Assembly: GCA_005792145.1 (NCBI GenBank)
Contig: SXSS01000105.1
Coordinates: 1-49,573 of the forward strand
Direction of reading: 5' to 3'
Source: Planctomycetia bacterium
GTDB lineage: Bacteria; Planctomycetota; Phycisphaerae; Phycisphaerales; SM1A02
DNA length: 49,573 bases
Below, one piece after another: positions 1 to 8,248 of the stretch. How positions within the stretch are numbered: position 1 is the first letter of the stretch; every line of letters begins with the position of its first letter. Both the position numbers and the translations under genes were made by a program. The notes under the pieces were generated by a model that was not told the origin of the DNA, made no database searches, and was given only the letters and a program-made list of their open reading frames with translations.

Positions 1-189
1 CATCGGGTCTTGGTCCGCGTTCGCCATCGGATTTTGGTCCGCGTTCGCCATCAGGTCTTGGTCCGCGCTCGCCATCAGGTCTTGGTCCGCGTTCGCCATC
101 GGGTTTTGGTCCGCGTTCGCCATCGGGTCTTGGTCCGCGCTCGCCATCGGGTCTTGGTCCATCGGGTCTTGGTCCATCGGGTCTTGGTC
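1..189 (-). repeat. In-frame tandem repeats, 24 bp x6 and 15 bp x3
   Basis: Six 24-bp units (1-144) and three 15-bp units (145-189) lie in phase with the minus-strand gene. They encode GERGPRPD (variants with K for R or S for P) and GPRPD. The array reaches the window edge, so the copy number is a minimum. The 15-bp unit is the 24-bp unit lacking the nine bases that encode GER, which suggests growth by slippage or unequal exchange. Units are separated by no spacers, so this is not a CRISPR array. Confidence 0.9.
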
Positions 190-991
190 CATCATTCGCG
201 GGAAAAAACATTTCAAGACGTATGACCTCGTTGGTCTTTGGATCGATACACATTTCGATTCGTTCAGCAGGATTTCGTCTGACATTTTCCTTTGTCGAGT
301 TCGCTGGAGTAATTTCACTCTTTTGAAAACTCGCACGAATTTGCAGGAGTCCAGTTTGCCCACAGGCTTCAGAATCATCGACTTTCACAATGTCATATGA
401 ATCATCCAAATCTTCAAGCATTGCCGCCATCGAATCGACGAGCAATGATCCATCCGGAGTCTCAACCCAGCGCGGCCACGGTAGGTCGTGATCGGCAATG
501 ATCGCAGAGCCATCGGGTCGCTGTTCCCATGAAGTCTCTCCATCACGACCGCGAATCTCGGTGCGTCCATCCTGATAATGGATTTCGATTCGCATGTGCT
601 GAGAATCCCGCACATCAAGAGTGGCCAAGACCGGCGGTGATTGTTTACCATCACGACGAACTTTTGGCATCAGAATCACTTGATATTGTCGATCGACATT
701 TTTGTTTGCCACTTTCGCGGCGGATCGAACAAATGCGGATGCAGAACTTGTCGTGGGCATGACCAAAAGCGACATCGCAAGCAGTGCGGCGAGCGGGAGA
801 GCCCACCATTGCCACTTGCGAATCGAATAATTGCGATTGTTCTGTGTCTCAACGGCGCGAAGAACACGATTGATTCGAGCATCCATAGACTGGGTGGTCT
901 CTGTGAATTTGTGGGTCAGCAGAGCGTCCACGAAGCGATCTTCTGGAGCATCGTTCGAGTCTGGTTCGGATTGATTTGTATTCGTATTCAT
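1..991 (-). CDS. Membrane-anchored sigma-factor partner with repeat tail (C-terminus off window)
   Basis: This reading frame is open to the left window edge, so the C-terminus is missing. The N-terminal ~55 residues are polar (start MNTNTNQSEPD), followed by a basic/Trp stretch and one hydrophobic segment at about residues 58-78. After that comes a domain of about 190 residues (motifs IHYQDGRTEIRGRDGETSWE and MCIDPKTNEVIRLEMFF) and then a low-complexity tail of GPRPD and GERGPRPD repeats. Its ATG overlaps the sigma-factor stop as ATGA, so translation is very likely coupled. Position and topology fit an anti-sigma factor with an extracytoplasmic sensor part, but I see no clear zinc-binding anti-sigma motif, so the role is inferred from context. 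The tail is basic, Pro/Gly-rich and probably disordered. Confidence 0.75.
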   Translation of the reverse strand, partial: MNTNTNQSEPDSNDAPEDRFVDALLTHKFTETTQSMDARINRVLRAVETQNNRNYSIRKWQWWALPLAALLAMSLLVMPTTSSASAFVRSAAKVANKNVDRQYQVILMPKVRRDGKQSPPVLATLDVRDSQHMRIEIHYQDGRTEIRGRDGETSWEQRPDGSAIIADHDLPWPRWVETPDGSLLVDSMAAMLEDLDDSYDIVKVDDSEACGQTGLLQIRASFQKSEITPANSTKENVRRNPAERIEMCIDPKTNEVIRLEMFFPANDGPRPDGPRPDGPRPDGERGPRPDGERGPKPDGERGPRPDGERGPRPDGERGPKSDGERGPRPD

Positions 992-1521
992 GCCAATACC
1001 CCTTTGCGTTGCAGGCATTCACCAAGAATTGCACGCGCTCGTTGCACTCGTTTCTTGACTGCCTCTTCGGTCAGCGAAAGATTGGATGCGATCTTTCGAA
1101 GTGGAAGTTCGGCGCGATAGACCATTTGAATCACTTGTGAATAATCGGCGGGCAATCTTTCAATGCAGTCATCAAGTGATCCCATGCGAGTTTGAAATGC
1201 GTGAGCATGGTCACCGTCAAATGCAAGGGAGTGTTCTTCGATCTCTTGCAGCATCGTTGGGTCAGCGATCACCATCCGTCGCCGGCTGGCGAAATCCATT
1301 GCGACTCTCGAGCCGATCCCTCGAAGCCATGCGCCGAATGATCGAGTGCGATCAAAGTCAGCCAACCTGCGCCATGCGACCATCATCGTTTCTTGGAAAA
1401 CATCGTCAACCATGCTTCGGTCGCGAACCACTGCGCGAAGAAACACGAGGAGATGATCTGCGTGGTCTCGTGCGAGGACCTCGAAGACTTCATGCGCGCT
1501 GGGTTCCCGTTGGTTGGTCAT
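988..1521 (-). CDS. ECF-type RNA polymerase sigma factor
   Basis: A 177-residue sigma-70 family factor with regions 2 and 4 only. Region 2 is seen in the stretch around VFLRAVVRDRSMVDDVFQET followed by AWRRLADFDRTRSFGAWLRG, the usual ECF core-binding and -10 recognition pattern. Region 4 is seen in LPADYSQVIQMVYRAELPLR followed by the helix-turn-helix IASNLSLTEEAVKKRVQRAR. I chose the ATG at 1521 (MTNQREPS) over the in-frame start at 1578, because the longer form would overlap the antiporter gene and carry an atypical N-terminal extension. No strong Shine-Dalgarno is visible. It lies 22 bp after the antiporter gene and its stop overlaps the start of the membrane-anchored partner. It resembles the short ECF factors typical of Planctomycetes and Verrucomicrobia. 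Confidence 0.9.
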   Translation of the reverse strand: MTNQREPSAHEVFEVLARDHADHLLVFLRAVVRDRSMVDDVFQETMMVAWRRLADFDRTRSFGAWLRGIGSRVAMDFASRRRMVIADPTMLQEIEEHSLAFDGDHAHAFQTRMGSLDDCIERLPADYSQVIQMVYRAELPLRKIASNLSLTEEAVKKRVQRARAILGECLQRKGVLA

Positions 1522-1543
1522 ATATGTCTTGGGTGTTGGTGCT

Positions 1544-2728
1544 TTACGGGGACACACGAGTTGGATCGTCCAATTCACGATCGGTCAATGGAGTGATAAA
1601 TCGCTGAATAACTGGGGTCAAAACCATTGAGGAAGCGATGACTGTCGTTGCGACCGCAACTTGGGTTGCTGTTGCCCAGCCGACGCTGAAAGACGCCGCC
1701 GAGATAACGAAACCGAATTCGCCAGCTTGCGACAGGATAAATGCGAGTCGCCAACTGATGCGATTGGTTATTCCCATAAATTTGCTGAGTGCGTACAAAC
1801 AGAGAATTTTCAGAATCAGCACGCATGGGACAAATATGACGATGTTCCAAAGTTGTCCAGCAAGGTGATGGCGGTCGATGCTTAAACCCACCGAGACGAA
1901 GAAGAGCGACATGAGCAGCGATTGATGTGGGCGAACGATTTGTTCGATTCGTTTAGCGGACGTGGAAGTTGAGAGCGAAACTCCAACGATGAACGCACCG
2001 ATAGCCGTAGAAAGTCCAACTGAATCAGCCACCCAAGCAGCGCCGAGGACGAAGAATCCAATTACAAACGAAAGCGAACTCGAATCTCCGCGACGTTCAA
2101 GGTGTTCGATGACTCTTGGGGCGATGACTCGGCTGACTGCGATGATGAGCGCAATCGCCCCAATGATAAAAAAGATCGTATCGACAGAGATGGAAACGGG
2201 CGCATCAATTGGCCTCTTTGGATTGAGAATCGGAATGAGAGCAAGAAGAGGAACGACCGCAAGATCCTGCACGATTAAGATTGCGACAGCGGTGCGCCCC
2301 ATTTTCGAATTCAGTTCGCCACGATTGCGCAGTGTTTGCAGTACAAGCGCAGTCGAGGACATCGCAAGCATAAAACCAGTGATAAGTGCACCTGACAAAT
2401 ATCGTGAGGTTGGAAAAACAAGAGCTGACAAAACAAGACCTGTCAGCACGATTTGCAGTATGCCAAACAGCAAAAGTTTTGGCCATGACTTTCCAATTTT
2501 GGCGGGGTGCAGTTCGAGCCCGACAAGAAACAGGAAAAAGATCACAGCGATGTCCGCGATGTTGTTGCTAATTCCAGAAGCTTCGATCAGATCGAAACCG
2601 CTTGGTCCGATCAGAATCCCGCCCGCTAGAAGGCCAAGAATGCTTCCGAAGTGCATGCGATTTGATATGACGAGGCACGGAATCACCAAGATCAATAGCA
2701 GGCAGATTTCGCTCAGGATCGTGTGCAT
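1544..2728 (-). CDS. Cation:proton antiporter, CPA2/KefB-like membrane domain
   Basis: 394 residues, almost entirely hydrophobic, with 11-13 predicted membrane segments. Family signs are the early LAGGILIGPSGF segment, FFLFLVGLELHPAKI, the MLAMSSTALVLQTLRNRGEL segment with the unwound-helix region, and VAILIVQDLAVVPLLALIPI carrying the QD pair used for ion exchange in CPA2 antiporters. There is no C-terminal TrkA-N (RCK) domain as found in KefB/KefC, so it is a membrane-domain-only Na+/H+ or K+/H+ exchanger; the ion cannot be told from sequence. It heads the minus-strand run antiporter - sigma factor - anti-sigma-like gene, so the sigma module might respond to ionic or envelope stress (inference). 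Confidence 0.9.
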   Translation of the reverse strand: MHTILSEICLLLILVIPCLVISNRMHFGSILGLLAGGILIGPSGFDLIEASGISNNIADIAVIFFLFLVGLELHPAKIGKSWPKLLLFGILQIVLTGLVLSALVFPTSRYLSGALITGFMLAMSSTALVLQTLRNRGELNSKMGRTAVAILIVQDLAVVPLLALIPILNPKRPIDAPVSISVDTIFFIIGAIALIIAVSRVIAPRVIEHLERRGDSSSLSFVIGFFVLGAAWVADSVGLSTAIGAFIVGVSLSTSTSAKRIEQIVRPHQSLLMSLFFVSVGLSIDRHHLAGQLWNIVIFVPCVLILKILCLYALSKFMGITNRISWRLAFILSQAGEFGFVISAASFSVGWATATQVAVATTVIASSMVLTPVIQRFITPLTDRELDDPTRVSP

Positions 2729-2802
2729 CGCTGAGTAACAAAGTACCTGTTCTTATGCGAATGCGTCGCATGAACGCGGTCAGTTCGGTACCGTGCATTG
2801 CC

Positions 2803-3435
2803 ATGATGCGAATACTTGTAACTGGTTTCGAGCCTTTCGGCGGAAGTTTGGTGAATCCCAGTGCGATGTTGGCACGCGCGATTTCAGAAGAAGAGTGGCC
2901 GGGCGCGATTATGAGTTATGCGATTCTTCCAGTGATTGGCGGCGAAGGTTCGCGGAGTTGTCGTGCTGCGCTGCGCGGAGCGATTGAATTGAATCAACCC
3001 AGTGTTGTTGTGTGCTTTGGCGAATCAGCCAAAGCAACTCATGTCTGCTTCGAGCGGGTCGCGGTCAATTTGCGAGATGACCGAATTGCAGACAACGCTG
3101 GCGTGCAGTGTCAAGATCTGCCAGTTGTGGAGGATGGTCCAGCTGCATATTTCTCATCGTTGCCAGTTCGTGCGATGCGTGACGCATGCGAAGCAGAGGG
3201 GATTCCTGCGCTTCTTTCGATGAGCGCGGGAACTTTTCTCTGCAATGAAATCATGTACACGCTTCTGCATGGAATCGAAGTCGGCGAGTTTCAAAGCGTG
3301 ACATCAGGTGGATTTATCCATATTCCGCAACTTCCAGAACAAGCACAAGAACGTGGTGGAAACTCGCTCGAACTTCGTCACACTCTGACTGGGGTTCGGG
3401 CGAGTTTCTTGGCGCTCATTTCTCCCCTGGGGTGA
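2803..3435 (+). CDS. pcp: Pyroglutamyl-peptidase I (peptidase C15)
   Basis: A cytoplasmic cysteine peptidase that removes N-terminal pyroglutamate from peptides. Counting from the ATG at 2803, the catalytic triad is visible: Glu84 in CFERVAVNLRDDRIADNAG, Cys147 in SAGTFLCNEIMY and His173 in GGFIHIPQLPEQ. The N-terminal ILVTGFEPFGG signature fits a start at 2803 or 2806; the in-frame start at 2755 would add 16 residues not found in the family. From 2803 the protein has 210 residues, the normal size. A 6-bp inverted repeat (2755-2771) sits in the leader. The gene is divergent from the antiporter and its last 20 bases overlap the convergent carbonic anhydrase gene. Confidence 0.93.
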   Translation: MMRILVTGFEPFGGSLVNPSAMLARAISEEEWPGAIMSYAILPVIGGEGSRSCRAALRGAIELNQPSVVVCFGESAKATHVCFERVAVNLRDDRIADNAGVQCQDLPVVEDGPAAYFSSLPVRAMRDACEAEGIPALLSMSAGTFLCNEIMYTLLHGIEVGEFQSVTSGGFIHIPQLPEQAQERGGNSLELRHTLTGVRASFLALISPLG

Positions 3436-4144
3436 CGATCCATCGAATGTAACCATCAGACAGATCAATGACGCCACACGCAAGTGCGATCTTTCCCTCT
3501 TTGGCGAATGTTCGAATTGTCGGACTTCGATTGATCAATTCTTCCAAACCAAGTTTTGCGTTGGCCGCAATGCATGCAGAGAAGAGCGCTTCTTTGTCGC
3601 AGCCTACGCAGGCTTTGGTTGCTGATTGAACTGCGGGACGAATTTTGCCAATCAGTTGTGGCAATGCTCCACCAACTTCGGCTTCATTCATACAAGCGGA
3701 TACTGCTCCGCAATGATCATGTCCAAGGACAACAACTAAAGGTACTTTGAGATATTTGACTGCAAATTCGATCGATGCGATTGCGTCATCTGAAACGACA
3801 TTGCCAGCAATGTTGACTGCAAATACATCGTTGCTTTTGGCGCCAAGCACTTCGGAGTATGGCACTCGAGAGTCTGAACAACCGACGATAGCGACATATG
3901 GTGATTGTCCAGTGAGCAAGGATTGGCGGTATTCAGGATTATTTTCCATTGTGGCGCGAATTTTTTTGGTCGAAGCCTCATCACAAAATCTAAAGTATTC
4001 AAATGCTGCGGTTGGTGAAGTCACCGCTTGCTCTCGTGTAGGAGGTGTGGGTTCAACTTTTTGTGCTGCAATTCCAAAAGCAGCATTCAATATCACTAGG
4101 GTTGCGGCAATCAAAATCAAACGGCTGTTGTAGACTTTCTGCAT
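3416..4144 (-). CDS. Secreted beta-carbonic anhydrase
   Basis: 242 residues. Interconverts CO2 and bicarbonate. The zinc site of the beta class is intact: Cys89 and the Asp91/Arg93 dyad in VGCSDSRVPYSEV, and His142 and Cys145 in GHDHCGAV. Residues 1-27 form a typical signal peptide (LILIAATLVILNAAFGIAA followed by Q), so the enzyme should act in the periplasm, unlike the better-known cytoplasmic beta enzymes. The C-terminal part is longer than the minimal fold and contains two further cysteines (CVGCD). Only 19 bp separate its start from that of the divergent KdsC-like gene, so promoters must extend into coding sequence. It might supply bicarbonate or buffer periplasmic pH, but nothing here links it to a partner. 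Confidence 0.93.
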   Translation of the reverse strand: MQKVYNSRLILIAATLVILNAAFGIAAQKVEPTPPTREQAVTSPTAAFEYFRFCDEASTKKIRATMENNPEYRQSLLTGQSPYVAIVGCSDSRVPYSEVLGAKSNDVFAVNIAGNVVSDDAIASIEFAVKYLKVPLVVVLGHDHCGAVSACMNEAEVGGALPQLIGKIRPAVQSATKACVGCDKEALFSACIAANAKLGLEELINRSPTIRTFAKEGKIALACGVIDLSDGYIRWIVTPGEK

Positions 4145-4163
4145 AACATTAAGGATAGCAATA

Positions 4164-4736
4164 TTGAAAAATTATGAATCTGATCACGCAATCAAGTCAA
4201 TAGAACCATCTTGGATTGATATTCGCGTCATTGTGATGGACATAGATGGGACGCTGACGGATGGCGGAATCTATCTTGACGATATTGGAGAGGAGTTCAA
4301 ACGCTATGACGTTCGTGATGGACTTGGGATTGCGATGTGGCATCGCTCGGGTGGTAAAACTGCGGTCATTACTGGGCGAAAGGGATTGGCTCTCACGCAC
4401 CGTATGCGGGAACTTCACATCGAACATGTTGAGCAGGGAGCAACGGACAAAGTCGAGGCTCTGAACCGAATCACCGCTCGCCTTGGTGTCACAGCAGCAC
4501 AATGCGCTTTCGTGGGTGATGACATTCCAGATCTCGCAGTGATGCGCGAGGTTGGAGTCGCCGTTGCCGTCGCAGATTCAGCACGCGAAATTCTTGCGGT
4601 TGCGAAGATCACCACGGTTGCCAAGGGAGGTCATGGCGCGATAAGAGAATTAGTTGAGATGATCCTGCGTCGGCAGGGGAAGTGGGACGCTCTTGTTGCC
4701 GCATACTCTGCAAATTCGCCCACTATGATCCATTGA
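4164..4736 (+). CDS. kdsC: KdsC-like HAD phosphatase
   Basis: 190 residues of the HAD superfamily, C0-capped KdsC subgroup, which dephosphorylates 3-deoxy-D-manno-octulosonate 8-phosphate in lipopolysaccharide synthesis. Visible motifs: nucleophile Asp26 and acid/base Asp28 in VIVMDIDGTLTDGG, Thr/Ser motif region AVITGRKG, Lys96, and Asp119/Asp120/Asp123 in FVGDDIPDLAVM. The VRDGLGI substrate-loop signature of the subgroup is present. The start is a TTG at 4164 preceded by AAGGA at suitable spacing; there is no in-frame ATG before the catalytic motif. The stop overlaps the next ATG by one base (TGATG). Sitting at the head of a sugar-uptake run, a related sugar phosphate could be the real substrate. 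Confidence 0.85.
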   Translation: MKNYESDHAIKSIEPSWIDIRVIVMDIDGTLTDGGIYLDDIGEEFKRYDVRDGLGIAMWHRSGGKTAVITGRKGLALTHRMRELHIEHVEQGATDKVEALNRITARLGVTAAQCAFVGDDIPDLAVMREVGVAVAVADSAREILAVAKITTVAKGGHGAIRELVEMILRRQGKWDALVAAYSANSPTMIH

Positions 4737-5737
4737 TGCAGTCACTGATAACCCATTCAAATTTTCGGCGATCGATTCTGCTGTTTGCTTCTCTGGTATT
4801 GATTGCGAGTGTTGGCGCATTCGCCGCGCAAGAAAAAACACGACCGATGATCGCCGTGATCCCAAAGGGAACGACACACGAATTCTGGAAGACTGTGCAT
4901 GCTGGAGCGCTGAAGGGAGCGTCGGAAAGTGGCGTCGACATTCTTTGGAAGGGACCTGCGCGCGAAGATGATCGCGATGATCAAATCAAAGTTGTCGAGA
5001 GTTCGGTCTCTCGTAAAGTGCAAGGAATCGTGATCGCACCGCTTGATGAACAAGCACTCGTGCCGAGTTTGAAAGAAGCGTCGACTGCGAAGATTCCTGT
5101 CGTAGTGTTCGATAGTGGGATCAAGTGGGATGGTCGTTCTTCATTTGTTGCCACGGATAATCGGCGCGGTGGAATTTTGGCTGCAGAAGAAATGGGACGA
5201 ATACTCGCAGGCAAAGGCAGGGTTGTGATGATGCGCTATGTGGAAGGTTCTGCCAGCACATCTCTGCGCGAAGATGGTTTCTTGAGCACGATGAAGGAAA
5301 AATTTCCTGCTATTCAGATTGTGTCAAGCGATCAATATGGTGGCGCAACAGTGGATTCTGCGTATCGAGTTGCAGAAAATTTATTGAATCGATTCGCGGA
5401 TTTAGACGGTTTCTATGCTCCCAACGAATCCACGACATACGCAGGCATGAAAGCGTTGACGGATCTGAAGCGAGGAGCCAAAGTGCATCTTGTGGGATTC
5501 GATGCGAGCGAAAAGTTGGTTGCTGGTTTGCGTGCAGGATCGATCGATGCGCTTGTGGTGCAGAATCCATTTCGTATGGGCGAACTTGCCGTGACCACGA
5601 TGGCGAAAGTCATTCGCGGCGAAAGTGTTCCCAAAGATGTCGACACCGGCTGCACTTTGGTGACTCGAACAAATATCGACGAGCCCGCCATTCGCACAGT
5701 CCTTGAGCCTCCGATCGCTCAGTGGTTGAAAGAATGA
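4736..5737 (+). CDS. Sugar ABC transporter substrate-binding protein (RbsB-like)
   Basis: 333 residues from the ATG at 4736, which overlaps the previous stop (TGATG); the longer reading frame from 4682 lies inside kdsC. Residues 1-32 form a signal peptide ending in ASVGAFAA. The mature part has the periplasmic-binding-protein type 1 fold of ribose/galactose-type binders: IAVIPKGTTHEFWKTVHAG at the N-lobe, GIVIAPLDEQALVP, IPVVVFDSGI, the FVATDNRRGG hinge-region signature, and HLVGFDASEKLVAGLRAGSI. It would capture a monosaccharide for the ATPase and permease encoded immediately downstream. The ligand is unknown; the linked fucosidase makes L-fucose a reasonable guess. Confidence 0.9.
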   Translation: MQSLITHSNFRRSILLFASLVLIASVGAFAAQEKTRPMIAVIPKGTTHEFWKTVHAGALKGASESGVDILWKGPAREDDRDDQIKVVESSVSRKVQGIVIAPLDEQALVPSLKEASTAKIPVVVFDSGIKWDGRSSFVATDNRRGGILAAEEMGRILAGKGRVVMMRYVEGSASTSLREDGFLSTMKEKFPAIQIVSSDQYGGATVDSAYRVAENLLNRFADLDGFYAPNESTTYAGMKALTDLKRGAKVHLVGFDASEKLVAGLRAGSIDALVVQNPFRMGELAVTTMAKVIRGESVPKDVDTGCTLVTRTNIDEPAIRTVLEPPIAQWLKE

Positions 5738-5791
5738 TTTGAGCTTTCGCATGAGTTGCGGATCAGACATTTCCTGGAAGACATTTTCGAA

Positions 5792-7195
5792 ATGAAATCT
5801 CCAACCTTTCGACTGACTGGCATCAGCAAGACATTTGGTGGTGTGCAAGCTCTGCGGAAAGTGGATCTTGATCTTGCCGCGGGGGAAATTCATGCAATCC
5901 TTGGGGAAAATGGCGCAGGAAAAAGCACGCTGCTGCGGATCATGGCTGGAGCGGAAATCTTGGATGCAGGTTCGATGCATTTGTGCGGGAAGAACTATTT
6001 TCCAAAGTCGCCGCGTTCGGCACGGACCGCGGGAGTTTGCGTTGTCCATCAGGAACCTGCGATCGCGGAGCATCGGACTGTTGCGGACAATATCAATCTT
6101 GGTTGTGAGATTTCATCATTTGGAATTATTGATCGAGCAGGGCAGTTGCGCAAAGCGCGCCAGGCTCTGAAAGCTATTGGTGCAGAAGCGATCGTCGATC
6201 CCACCGCACTCGCAAGCACTTTGACATCGGGCACGCGGCAACTTGTCGAGATTGCTCGGGCATTCGTCTCGCAACCATCGGTGCTGCTTCTTGACGAACC
6301 CACAAGTTCTCTTGGAAGAGTCGAAGCAGATCAACTTTGGGATGCAGTTCGCACAATGGCGAAGTCTGGCGTCGCGGTCGCGCTTGTCTCTCATCGACTT
6401 GATGAAGTGCGCCGTGTCGCCAATCGTGCGACGATCTTGCGAGATGGCGCGGTCGCTGAAAGTGCTGAACTGTCGATGCTTGATGATGACGCGGTTGTGC
6501 GGTCAATGTCGGGAAGCGTGGCGAAACAATATGAAGCACGCGGCGCGCGCACAACTGAAAAAATATATTTCCAAGCCGGTTCTTTCGAGATCCGCAGGGG
6601 TGAGATCATTGGTATCGGTGGTCTCGTTGGTTCTGGTCGCAGTCGATGGCTTCGTGAATTGGCGTTGAAATCTGGTGCGGCAAGAGTGAGCGAAGATCGC
6701 CGAGGCGAAGGCTTTGCGCAATCGCTTTCGATTGCTGAAAATTTGACGCTCCCATTTCTTGATCGAATGGGTCGATGGGGCATTGTGCGTTCAAGTAATC
6801 AAGCGCGTGTTGCCAACAAGTGGCGCGATGCGCTCTCAATCAAATGCACAAGTCCTTGGCAACGTATCGGCGATCTCTCTGGTGGCAATCAACAGAAGAT
6901 TGCAATTGCTCGAGTTCTTGAGCAAGGAACTGCGCTGATCTTGGTCGACGAGCCAACACGCGGTATTGATGTTCCCGCGAAGGCAGCGATTCATGACATT
7001 CTTCGTCGTGCCGCGGATGATGGACACTCAATCATCGTCGTGTCGAGTGACACACGCGAATTGCTTGCACTTTGCGATCGCATCGCTGTGATGTGGCGGG
7101 GTTCACTTGGAGTTTCGAAGCCCACCCACGAGTGGACCGAACATTCAATCGTAGACACTGCGCTTCGAGGCGCAGGTGTGGAGTCCGCGGCATGA
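5792..7195 (+). CDS. Sugar ABC transporter ATPase, two nucleotide-binding domains (RbsA-like)
   Basis: 467 residues from the ATG at 5792, which has GGAAG upstream; an in-frame TTG at 5756 is less likely. Domain 1 has a full Walker A (GENGAGKST), Walker B VLLLDEPTSSL and the H-loop VSHRLDE, but its signature motif is degenerate (LTSGTRQLVEIARA instead of LSxGQ). Domain 2 is short: its Walker A region reads GLVGSGRSRW, as is usual for the inactive second half of RbsA/MglA, while it keeps a good signature LSGGNQQKIAIARVL and Walker B LILVDEPTRGIDV. The protein is about 30 residues shorter than E. coli RbsA, with the loss in domain 2. Its stop overlaps the permease start (ATGA). Confidence 0.92.
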   Translation: MKSPTFRLTGISKTFGGVQALRKVDLDLAAGEIHAILGENGAGKSTLLRIMAGAEILDAGSMHLCGKNYFPKSPRSARTAGVCVVHQEPAIAEHRTVADNINLGCEISSFGIIDRAGQLRKARQALKAIGAEAIVDPTALASTLTSGTRQLVEIARAFVSQPSVLLLDEPTSSLGRVEADQLWDAVRTMAKSGVAVALVSHRLDEVRRVANRATILRDGAVAESAELSMLDDDAVVRSMSGSVAKQYEARGARTTEKIYFQAGSFEIRRGEIIGIGGLVGSGRSRWLRELALKSGAARVSEDRRGEGFAQSLSIAENLTLPFLDRMGRWGIVRSSNQARVANKWRDALSIKCTSPWQRIGDLSGGNQQKIAIARVLEQGTALILVDEPTRGIDVPAKAAIHDILRRAADDGHSIIVVSSDTRELLALCDRIAVMWRGSLGVSKPTHEWTEHSIVDTALRGAGVESAA

Positions 7196-8241
7196 GTGCG
7201 ACAAATTCTCTCACCGAAGAACCAAAGTGGAAGTCAACTTTCAAGCGTTTGCTTGGTCCGAGCGCTGCGCTGTGTGCTGTGATTCTGCTCTTTTCGTTGG
7301 TCGCGCCAGAATCATTTTGCACGCTGCAAAATGCGCGGACACTCTCGACACAATCCGTCGTTGTTGTGCTTGGCGCAATTGGAATGACATTTGTCGTTGT
7401 GGGCGGTGGCATTGATCTATCAATCGGATCCGTGATCGCACTCTCATCGGTCGCAACTGCTTTGTCGATTCGCTCGGGGTTTGGTTGGGGTACTGCGGCT
7501 TTGATTGGATGTTTCGTTGGGTTGATGGTCGGTTGCGTGAACGGATTTCTTGTCGCATCTGCCAGACTTCCTGCGTTCATCGCAACTCTGGGAACGATGG
7601 GAATTGCGCGAGGTGTTGCAAAGTGGCTTGCGAATCAAAGCACGATCTATCCACCTGAGGATTGGACAAGTTCGTTGATGGCGAAGAATCCTGATCCTGC
7701 GTGGTTGCTTGTTGCTCCAGGAGTTTGGATCACGATCGCCATTGCGCTGGCTTTGGGATTCATCCTCAGTCGTACAGTCTTTGGTGCGTGGGTGACTGCA
7801 ATTGGAAGCAACGAATCCGCAGCAAGACTCTGCGGTGTGCCAGTTGTTCGCGTTCGATGGACGACCTATGCGTTGTGCGGACTTCTTGCGGGAGTCGCAG
7901 GAGTGCTGCAATTTCACAGACTCAGCGGTGGTGATCCAACAACAGCGAATGGCAAAGAGTTGGAAGTCATCGCAGCTGTTGTGATTGGTGGCGCCGCGCT
8001 TTCTGGAGGATTTGGAACGGTCGGCGGTTCGATCGTTGGCGCAATATTGATGGCGGCTCTTGCCAACGGATGCAATCTTGTCGATTGGAATTCGCTTGGA
8101 AGATGGGGAGTTTCGCCCGAGACGGCGCAAACGCTTTCTGGCTGGTTTGGTTCGAGCGGAATACCCAATTATGTTCAAGAAATTTTAGTGGGCGTGGTCA
8201 TCGTGATCGCCGCGCTCGCAGATCGGCGGCGTCATAGATAA
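7192..8241 (+). CDS. Sugar ABC transporter permease (RbsC-like)
   Basis: 349 residues from the ATG at 7192, which overlaps the ATPase stop by four bases; the frame is open further upstream to 7072 but that part lies inside the ATPase gene. About 8-10 hydrophobic segments. The carbohydrate-uptake-2 permease signature is clear: TFVVVGGGIDLSIGSVIALS, FIATLGTMGIARGVAKWL, and GKELEVIAAVVIGGAALSGGFGTVGGS, which contains the cytoplasmic coupling loop. It forms the membrane channel for the sugar delivered by the binding protein at 4736-5737. The fucosidase gene starts 7 bp after its stop, so the five genes from 4164 to 9709 are probably one transcript. Confidence 0.92.
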   Translation: MSATNSLTEEPKWKSTFKRLLGPSAALCAVILLFSLVAPESFCTLQNARTLSTQSVVVVLGAIGMTFVVVGGGIDLSIGSVIALSSVATALSIRSGFGWGTAALIGCFVGLMVGCVNGFLVASARLPAFIATLGTMGIARGVAKWLANQSTIYPPEDWTSSLMAKNPDPAWLLVAPGVWITIAIALALGFILSRTVFGAWVTAIGSNESAARLCGVPVVRVRWTTYALCGLLAGVAGVLQFHRLSGGDPTTANGKELEVIAAVVIGGAALSGGFGTVGGSIVGAILMAALANGCNLVDWNSLGRWGVSPETAQTLSGWFGSSGIPNYVQEILVGVVIVIAALADRRRHR

Positions 8242-8248
8242 TGCGATC

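Noticed and set aside
1-189. Short direct repeats as a CRISPR array
   Set aside because: Units are contiguous, without spacers, and stay in frame within a coding sequence.
10-225. Plus-strand frame with Arg/Val/His repeats
   Set aside because: It is the antisense of the in-frame GERGPRPD repeats of the minus-strand gene.
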